Below, in pieces: positions 1-5,761 of a stretch of DNA of 5,761 nt. Position numbers and translations under genes: made by a program. The notes under the pieces are model-generated. The model searched no databases, had not been told where the DNA came from, and saw only the letters and a program-made list of their open reading frames with translations. This DNA is from Polynucleobacter meluiroseus (GTDB lineage: Bacteria; Verrucomicrobiota; Verrucomicrobiia; Opitutales; UBA953). The first letter of the stretch is position 1; every line of letters begins with the position of its first letter. Location of the stretch: contig CALPIW020000113.1 of NCBI GenBank assembly GCA_943323725.2, forward strand, positions 1 through 5,761, written 5' to 3'.

Positions 1-771
1 ATTGGAGACGTTGAGCGAGTCCGACAGGCCGGCCTGCGGGATCGAGATCTTCTCGTCGGCGCCCTTGAGCCAGAAATCCGAAAGACCGTCTTTCTCGGAG
101 CCGAGCAGCAAAGCCACCGGTCCGCGGCAATCGACATCCCAGTAGGCCTTGGTCGCCGCCGGCGAGGTCGAGAGCGAACGCACGCCTTTGGCCTTCATCC
201 AGGCGGCGGCTTCCTGCGAGGTGCAGACGGCGACCGGCATGGAGAAGAGCGCACCCTGCGAGGAGCGGACGACGTTCGGGTTGAAGACGTCGGTGATCGG
301 GTCGCAGACGATGAGGGCGTCGCAACCGGCGGAGTCCGCCGTACGGAGCAACGCGCCGAGATTGCCCGGCTTCTCGACCGATTCAGCGACGAGCAGGAGC
401 GGGTTGGCCGAAGGCTTGAGCTGATCGAGCGAGCAGTTCCAGGTCCGGGCGACGCCGAGCAGGCCGTCAGGGCCTTCACGACCGCTGACCTTCTCGAAGG
501 CGGAGGCGCCCAGCTCGCAGCAGTCGACACCGGCCACGCGGGCGTTGGTCACCAGCTCGGCGGCCTCGGAGCCGCGGAACATCGACGGACAGAAATAGAT
601 CTCGAGCACCTCGACCTTACGCTCGATGGCCCGGGAAAGCTCGCGGAGGCCTTCGGCGATGAACAGACCGCGGGCTTCGCGCTCGGCGCGGTCGCGCAGG
701 CGGGCCAACGCCTGCACGCGGGGGTTCTGTCGGCTTTGGATGACCTCGTCGGGCACGGGCGAAGTGAGCAC
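1..771 (-). CDS. SpoU/TrmH-family RNA 2'-O-methyltransferase, C-terminus cut by window edge
   Basis: This gene probably encodes a SPOUT-fold enzyme that transfers a methyl group from S-adenosylmethionine to a ribose 2'-OH in rRNA or tRNA. Read from the GTG at 771, 257 codons stay open to base 1. An N-terminal RNA-binding part (about residues 12-110) begins SRQNPRVQAL and contains GLFIAEGLREL. The catalytic domain shows all three SpoU motifs: motif 1 EKPGNLGALLRTA (133-145, with N137 and R143), motif 2 LLLGSEKDGLS (221-231, E226) and motif 3 IPQAGLSDSLNVS (244-256, N254). Only a short C-terminal helix should be missing. The frame has no ATG near its start. An in-frame TAA lies at 844-846, and TTG 774, GTG 771 and GTG 756 are the possible starts. 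None has a convincing Shine-Dalgarno, and GTG 756 best matches the usual family N-terminus. The gene is divergent from the RumA-type gene. The family is clear, but the target nucleotide (RlmB-, TrmH- or TsnR-like) cannot be decided from sequence. Confidence 0.88.
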   Translation of the reverse strand, partial: MLTSPVPDEVIQSRQNPRVQALARLRDRAEREARGLFIAEGLRELSRAIERKVEVLEIYFCPSMFRGSEAAELVTNARVAGVDCCELGASAFEKVSGREGPDGLLGVARTWNCSLDQLKPSANPLLLVAESVEKPGNLGALLRTADSAGCDALIVCDPITDVFNPNVVRSSQGALFSMPVAVCTSQEAAAWMKAKGVRSLSTSPAATKAYWDVDCRGPVALLLGSEKDGLSDFWLKGADEKISIPQAGLSDSLNVSN

Positions 772-851
772 CAAGGGACGCCCGAGGGCAAGGATAGGCC
801 TTCGGCGGGGATAAGTCTCGACCTCTCCGCCCGGAGGCGGACTTTATCGCC
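772..851. promoter_or_regulatory. Divergent intergenic region between two RNA methyltransferase genes
   Basis: This 80-bp gap must carry the promoters of both flanking genes unless one starts inside its neighbour. I see no clear -35/-10 pair. The best candidate for the leftward gene is TATCCT on the minus strand (791-796), with only GAGACT at a suitable -35 distance, which is weak. A purine-rich GGAGAGG on the minus strand near 822-834 is too far (about 50 bases) from the leftward start codons to serve them. The assignment rests mainly on gene orientation. Confidence 0.4.
826..841 (+). promoter_or_regulatory. Ribosome binding site within a small inverted repeat, upstream of the RumA-type gene
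   Basis: GGAGG at 833-837 is the best Shine-Dalgarno match before the ATG at 852, with a rather long 14-base spacer. Counting AGGCGG (835-840) instead shortens the gap to 11. The site lies in a perfect inverted repeat: TCCGCC (826-831), loop CGGA (832-835), GGCGGA (836-841). If the hairpin forms in the mRNA, half of the SD is in the loop and half in the stem, which could moderate translation. The repeat is visible in the sequence; a regulatory role is inference, and six GC-rich pairs can arise by chance. Confidence 0.45.
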
Positions 852-2093
852 ATGTCCGAATTCGAGCCGCCTCAGTCCCGCAAACCCGACTCCTCAAAGT
901 TCCGGGAGGGCAAGTTCACCTATCACCAGGAGATCGAGGTCGAGATCGCGAGCCTGACGAACCTCGGCGAGGGCGTGGCCCGCGTCGACGGTTGGGTCGT
1001 CTTCATCGCCGGCGCCCTCGCGGGCGAGAAGGTCGTGGCCCGCATCTGGCATAACGCCGCCAACTTCTCCCGCGCCGACCTCGTCCGCGTCGTCGTCCCT
1101 TCGCCTCATCGCGTCCAGCCCCGTTGCGACCTCTTCGGCGAATGCGGCGGCTGCCAGTACCAGAACCTCGCCTACCCGCAGCAGCTCGAATGGAAGCAGA
1201 AGCAGGTCGCGGAAGCCTTCGAGCGCCTCGGCGGCATCAAGACCAAGGTCGACGCCTGCCACCCTTCGCCGAAGCAGTATGGCTACCGTTCCAAGATCAC
1301 GCCGCATTTCATGACGCCCCGCCGGGCGGACTTCCCGATCGGCTTCCTCGCCGCCGGCACCTCCCGCCGCGTCGTCGACGTGCCGAAGTGCCCGATCGCG
1401 ACGGACGCCATCAACGCCGCCTACGCCCGCTCCCGCAAGGACATCAAGGCCAACCCCGGCCGCTTCGAACGCGGCGCCACCCTGCTCTTCCGCGACTGCG
1501 AAGAAGGCGTCGTCACCGACTCCCGCCAGGTCGTCACCGAGAAGGTCGGCGCGGTACAGCTCAAGTTCCTCGCCGGCGAGTTCTTCCAGAACAACCCGTC
1601 CGTCCTCGAGCAGTTCGTCGGCCACGCCATCAAGCTCGCGCACGAATCGGGTGCCAAGCACCTCGTCGACACCTACTGCGGCTCGGGCCTCTTCGCCCTG
1701 TCCGGCGCCCGCCTCTTCGAGTCCGTCAACGGCATCGAAGTCAGCGCCGAGGCCGCCCGCAAGGCCGCCGAGAACGCCACGCTCAACCACTTCCTCAACT
1801 GCCGCTTCATCGCCGGCTCCGCGGAATCCATCTTCAAGAAGATCCCCGTCGAGGGCAGCGAATCCGCCGTGATCGTCGACCCGCCCCGCAAGGGCTGCGA
1901 CGAAGCGTTCCTCGACCAGCTGGACGCGTTCAGCCCGCGCCGCATCGTCTACGTCAGCTGTGCGCCCGACACCCAGGCCCGCGACGTGAAGTATCTCTGC
2001 GCCAAGGGCTGGAAGGTCGTCTCGGTCCGTCCGTTCGACCTTTTCCCGCAGACCCGTCACGTCGAGTGCATCGCGGCGCTGGAACGCGCCTAA
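852..2093 (+). CDS. RNA uracil-C5 methyltransferase, RumA/RlmD type with Fe-S cluster
   Basis: This gene likely encodes an S-adenosylmethionine-dependent enzyme that makes 5-methyluridine in 23S rRNA or tRNA (TrmA/RlmC/RlmD family). The 413 residues contain a TRAM-like N-terminal beta domain (about 22-82, with LTNLGEGVARVDG). Next come four cysteines expected to hold a [4Fe-4S] cluster: C92, C98 and C101 in CDLFGECGGC, plus C180 in VPKCP. The class I methyltransferase core has FFQNN (244-248), SAM motif LVDTYCGSGLFAL (271-283), IVDPPRKGC (341-349), the nucleophile C370 in YVSCAP, and the C-terminal FPQTRHVE with E405 as probable base. The length is normal. The Asn usual after the nucleophile (SCNP) is Ala here. 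The start is ATG 852: the frame meets TAG at 795-797 and has no other start codon between. TRAM plus the cysteine set favours RlmD/RlmCD-like over TrmA, but the exact uridine cannot be told. Confidence 0.93.
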   Translation: MSEFEPPQSRKPDSSKFREGKFTYHQEIEVEIASLTNLGEGVARVDGWVVFIAGALAGEKVVARIWHNAANFSRADLVRVVVPSPHRVQPRCDLFGECGGCQYQNLAYPQQLEWKQKQVAEAFERLGGIKTKVDACHPSPKQYGYRSKITPHFMTPRRADFPIGFLAAGTSRRVVDVPKCPIATDAINAAYARSRKDIKANPGRFERGATLLFRDCEEGVVTDSRQVVTEKVGAVQLKFLAGEFFQNNPSVLEQFVGHAIKLAHESGAKHLVDTYCGSGLFALSGARLFESVNGIEVSAEAARKAAENATLNHFLNCRFIAGSAESIFKKIPVEGSESAVIVDPPRKGCDEAFLDQLDAFSPRRIVYVSCAPDTQARDVKYLCAKGWKVVSVRPFDLFPQTRHVECIAALERA

Positions 2094-2110
2094 GCGGCCT
2101 TTCAGGGCAC

Positions 2111-2140
2111 AAAAAAGGGGCGCCGCGAGGCGCCCCTTCT
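2111..2140. terminator. Rho-independent terminator shared by convergent RumA-type gene and gyrA
   Basis: A perfect 10-bp stem, AAGGGGCGCC (2115-2124) pairing with GGCGCCCCTT (2129-2138), closes on a 4-base loop that reads GCGA (GNRA type) on the plus strand. Six A's at 2111-2116 give gyrA (minus strand) a stem followed by a U-run, a classical intrinsic terminator. On the plus strand the tail is the weaker TTCTGCTT, so termination of the rightward gene is less certain. The stem begins 21 bases after each of the two stop codons. Confidence 0.85.
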
Positions 2141-2159
2141 GCTTGGCCGGTCAGCCGGT

Positions 2160-4649
2160 TCAGGCCTGCGGCTTGGCGGCGTTCTCTTCCTCTTCCTCGG
2201 AACGCTCGACCTTCGAGATGCCGAGGAGCGATTCGCCGTCCTTGAGGCGCATGACGCGGACGCCCTTGGTGTTGCGGCCCGCCGTGCAGCGGATGTCAGA
2301 CACCTTGGTGCGGATGGACTGGCCGCCCTTGGTGAGGAGCATGACCTCGTCCTCTTCCTGGACGCTGAGCGCGCCGGCGACGCCGACTTCGGTGGAGATG
2401 GCGATGACGCCCTTGCCGCCGCGGGTCTGCTTGCGATAGACCGGCTCCTTGGTCTCAGGATCGTCGAAGGGCGTGCGCTTGCCGATGCCGTCGATGCCGA
2501 CGACGAGCAGCGTGCAGGCCGGATCGACGACTTCCATCGCCTTCACCTGGTCGCCGCTGTCGAGCTTCATGCCGGCGACGCCGGTGGTGTCGCGGCCCAT
2601 CGAACGGACATCGGATTCATGGAAGCGGATGGACATGCCGGACTGCGAGATCATCACGACCTCGTTGTCGCCGTTGGTCAGCTTCGTGGAGATCAGGCGG
2701 TCGCCGTGCTCGATGTTGATGCCGATGATGCCGCCCTTGCGGTAGTTGGCGTACTTCGAGATCTCGGTCTTCTTGATCGTGCCGTTGGCGGTGCACATCA
2801 TGAGGAACTTGCCTTCCTCGAAGTTCGAGACGCAGACCATCGCGGCCAGCTTCTCGTCGTCCTTGAGGTCGAGCAGGCGGGCGATCGACTTGCCGCGCGA
2901 GGCGCGGTTGGCTTCCTCGATCTCGTAGACCTTCTCCACGTACACGCGGCCGTTGTTCATGAAGAACAGGATGTGGTCGTGCGTGTTGGCCGTGAAGAGG
3001 TGCTCGATGAAGTCGCTGTCGTCGTCGGACGCGGCCTTGGAGAGCTCGGCGCCCTTGGTACCCTTGCCGCCGCGCTTCTGGAGGCGGTACTGGGCGACCG
3101 GGGTGCGCTTGATGAAGCCGGCGTGCGAGACGGTGACCACGCAGCCTTCGTTGGCCACGATGTCTTCCATCGAGAGGTCGCCTTCCTGGGCGGTGACCTT
3201 CGTCTTGCGGGGACCGATGTGCTTCTTGGCGGCGTCGCGCAGCTCCTTCTTGATGAGGGAGAGCAGCTTCGACTCGCTCGAGAGGATGCCGCGGAGCTCT
3301 TCGACGAGCGCCATCAGTTCGCGGTATTCGGCCTCGATCTTGTCGCGCTCCAGGCCGGTGAGCTGGTAGAGGCGGAGGTCGAGGATGGCCACGGCCTGCC
3401 GTTCGCTGAGGCCGTATTTGGCCATGAGCTTCACGCGGGCCTCGTCGCGATTGGACGCGGCGCGGATGATCTTCACGAAGTCGTCCAGGTTACGCAGGGC
3501 GATCTTGAAGCCTTCGAGGATATGGGCGCGGTCCTCGGCCTTGCGGAGGCGGAAGCGGGTGCGGCGGGTGACGACGTCGCGGCGGTGCTCGACGAAGCAC
3601 TCGAGCAGCTCGCGGATGTTCATCTGCTTCGGGCGACGCTTGTCGAGGGCCAGCAGGATGACGCCGAACGAGTTCTCGAAGTTCGTGTGCTTGTAGAGCT
3701 TGTTGATGACGACCTTCGGGTTCTCGTTACGCTTCAGCTCGATGACCACGCGCGTGTTCTCGTCGGACTCGTCGCGGAGGTCGGAGACCTCGTCGAGGAC
3801 CTTCTCGGAGCAGAGGTCGGCGATATGCTTCACCAGGGAGGAGCGGTTGACGTTGTAGGGCAGCTCCGTGAGGACGATCTGCTCCTTGCCGTTCTTCATC
3901 TCCTCCGTGTGGGCGACGCCGCGGACGCGGATGATGCCGCGGCCGGTGCGGAGGTACTGCTTGATGCCTTCCTTGCCGTTGATGACGCCGCCGGTCGGGA
4001 AGTCCGGACCGATGATGATCTTCTCGAGGTCCTCGACGGTGGCGCTGGGCTTGTCGATGATGAGGCAGGTGGCCTCGACGAGCTCGTTCAGGTTATGCGG
4101 CGGGATGTTGGTCGTCATGCCGACCGCGATGCCGGTCGAACCGTTCATCAGCAGGTGGGGCAAGGCGCACGGGAGGACGGTCGGCTCGGTGGTCGACTCC
4201 TTGTAGTTCGGGGTGAAGTCGACCGTGTCCTCGTCGATGTCGGCGAGGAGCTCGGCGGAGACCTCCGAAAGGCGGCACTCGGTGTAACGGTAGGCCGCGG
4301 GCGGATCGCCGTCGACGGAGCCGAAGTTACCCTGCGGCTCGATCAGCTGGTAGCGCATCACCCAGTTCTGGGCAAGGCGGACGAGCGTGTCGTACACGGA
4401 GCTGTCGCCGTGCGGGTGGTAGTTCTTCAGCACTTCGCCGACGACGCCCGCGCACTTGTCGAACGGGCGGTTGTGGACGAGGCCTTCGCGGAGCATCGCG
4501 TAGAGGATGCGGCGCTGCACGGGCTTCAGGCCGTCGCGAGCGTCCGGGAGGGCGCGGGAGACGATGACGGACATCGAGTAATCGATGTAGGCCGTCTGCA
4601 TGATGTCCGTGATGTTGGCGGACGTGAGCTTTTCCTTGTCAGAGTACAT
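2160..4649 (-). CDS. gyrA: DNA gyrase subunit A
   Basis: This is the DNA breakage-reunion and wrapping subunit of gyrase, which with GyrB introduces negative supercoils into cytoplasmic DNA using ATP. The 829 residues are full length for the family. The winged-helix and tower region (about 1-350) holds the active-site pair R121-Y122 in YRYTE, I174 in STGIAVGM, and the quinolone-determining segment HPHGDSSVYD with S83 and D87. These positions coincide with E. coli numbering. A coiled-coil section follows (about 360-490), then a C-terminal beta-pinwheel (about 500-815) with six recognisable blades. The GyrA box QKRGGKG (524-530) separates it from topoisomerase IV ParC. A short acidic tail (816-822) ends the protein. 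The ATG is fixed by an in-frame TAA 21 bases upstream with no other start between. No strong Shine-Dalgarno is visible, which fits translation following gyrB. The gene lies 36 bp downstream of gyrB, and the hairpin at 2111-2140 ends it. Confidence 0.98.
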   Translation of the reverse strand: MYSDKEKLTSANITDIMQTAYIDYSMSVIVSRALPDARDGLKPVQRRILYAMLREGLVHNRPFDKCAGVVGEVLKNYHPHGDSSVYDTLVRLAQNWVMRYQLIEPQGNFGSVDGDPPAAYRYTECRLSEVSAELLADIDEDTVDFTPNYKESTTEPTVLPCALPHLLMNGSTGIAVGMTTNIPPHNLNELVEATCLIIDKPSATVEDLEKIIIGPDFPTGGVINGKEGIKQYLRTGRGIIRVRGVAHTEEMKNGKEQIVLTELPYNVNRSSLVKHIADLCSEKVLDEVSDLRDESDENTRVVIELKRNENPKVVINKLYKHTNFENSFGVILLALDKRRPKQMNIRELLECFVEHRRDVVTRRTRFRLRKAEDRAHILEGFKIALRNLDDFVKIIRAASNRDEARVKLMAKYGLSERQAVAILDLRLYQLTGLERDKIEAEYRELMALVEELRGILSSESKLLSLIKKELRDAAKKHIGPRKTKVTAQEGDLSMEDIVANEGCVVTVSHAGFIKRTPVAQYRLQKRGGKGTKGAELSKAASDDDSDFIEHLFTANTHDHILFFMNNGRVYVEKVYEIEEANRASRGKSIARLLDLKDDEKLAAMVCVSNFEEGKFLMMCTANGTIKKTEISKYANYRKGGIIGINIEHGDRLISTKLTNGDNEVVMISQSGMSIRFHESDVRSMGRDTTGVAGMKLDSGDQVKAMEVVDPACTLLVVGIDGIGKRTPFDDPETKEPVYRKQTRGGKGVIAISTEVGVAGALSVQEEDEVMLLTKGGQSIRTKVSDIRCTAGRNTKGVRVMRLKDGESLLGISKVERSEEEEENAAKPQA

Positions 4650-4685
4650 GTTCGAAGAGGTCTCGGGTTAGGTTCGTCAGGACGA
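4650..4685 (-). other. gyrB-gyrA intergenic spacer
   Basis: Thirty-six bases separate the gyrB TGA from the gyrA ATG on the same strand. I see no hairpin, no promoter-like pair and no good Shine-Dalgarno; the bases before the ATG read CGAGACCTCTTCGAAC. The simplest reading is an uninterrupted gyrB-gyrA transcript with gyrA translated from a weak or non-canonical site. Confidence 0.5.

Positions 4686-5761
<1,076 letters not shown>

Noticed and set aside
791..819. A sigma-70-like promoter for the leftward methyltransferase (TATCCT with GAGACT upstream)
   Set aside because: The -35 match is poor and the spacing fit could be chance, so it is mentioned only as a candidate within the intergenic region.
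195..853. Several 60-110 codon frames on both strands in the left 850 bases
   Set aside because: They are Arg/Ser/Pro/Ala-rich shadows in other frames of the SpoU-type gene, whose true frame has all three SpoU motifs but no ATG start.
894..2060. A 388-codon open frame antisense to the RumA-type gene
   Set aside because: Its codons lie exactly opposite those of the sense gene, so its stops would require TTA, CTA or TCA in the sense frame, which are rare in GC-rich coding sequence. The product is a monotonous Glu/Ala/Gly/Val/Asp-rich protein with no family motif.
2141..2166. GGCCGG and CCGG repeats between the terminator and the gyrA stop codon
   Set aside because: The pairing is imperfect and interrupted, and short GC words recur by chance in this composition.
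1124..2245. A 373-codon plus-strand frame shifted within the RumA-type gene and running over the terminator into the gyrA 3' end
   Set aside because: The translation is an Arg/Pro-rich shadow typical of an off-frame GC-rich gene. It crosses the terminator hairpin and the convergent gene end, and the true frame has clear catalytic motifs.

Overview
This window is a GC-rich, gene-dense stretch of bacterial chromosome with four protein genes. Two encode RNA methyltransferases and two encode the subunits of DNA gyrase. I see no tRNA, rRNA, CRISPR array, insertion sequence or phage gene. The layout looks like ordinary housekeeping DNA. The Gram-negative-type insertion in GyrB, the adjacent gyrB-gyrA pair and the general look of the proteins would fit the Verrucomicrobiota (perhaps Opitutae). 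That placement is an impression from family resemblance, not a demonstrated assignment.

Layout from left to right. (1) Bases 1-771, minus strand: a SpoU/TrmH-family RNA 2'-O-methyltransferase whose last residues run off the left edge. (2) Bases 772-851: a compact divergent intergenic region with a small inverted repeat over the ribosome binding site of the next gene. (3) Bases 852-2093, plus strand: a complete iron-sulfur RNA uracil-C5 methyltransferase of the TrmA/RlmC/RlmD (RumA) type. (4) Bases 2111-2140: a 10-bp GC-rich hairpin lying exactly midway between two convergent stop codons, probably a shared terminator. (5) Bases 2160-4649, minus strand: a complete gyrA. (6) Bases 4686-5761, minus strand: the C-terminal part of gyrB, whose 5' end lies beyond the right edge.

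GyrB and GyrA together form the A2B2 type II topoisomerase that introduces negative supercoils. Their order (gyrB upstream of gyrA, 36 bp apart, same strand) suggests one transcript ending at the shared hairpin. The two methyltransferases are transcribed divergently from the 80-bp gap. Both modify structured RNA (rRNA or tRNA), but nothing visible ties them to gyrase beyond proximity.

I looked for an undescribed system and did not find one. The points most worth a second look are modest: the charged low-complexity segment inside GyrB, the SD-overlapping hairpin before the RumA-type gene, its SCAP variant of the catalytic SCNP motif, and the symmetric convergent terminator. The long open frames opposite or shifted within the RumA-type gene are explained by codon bias.
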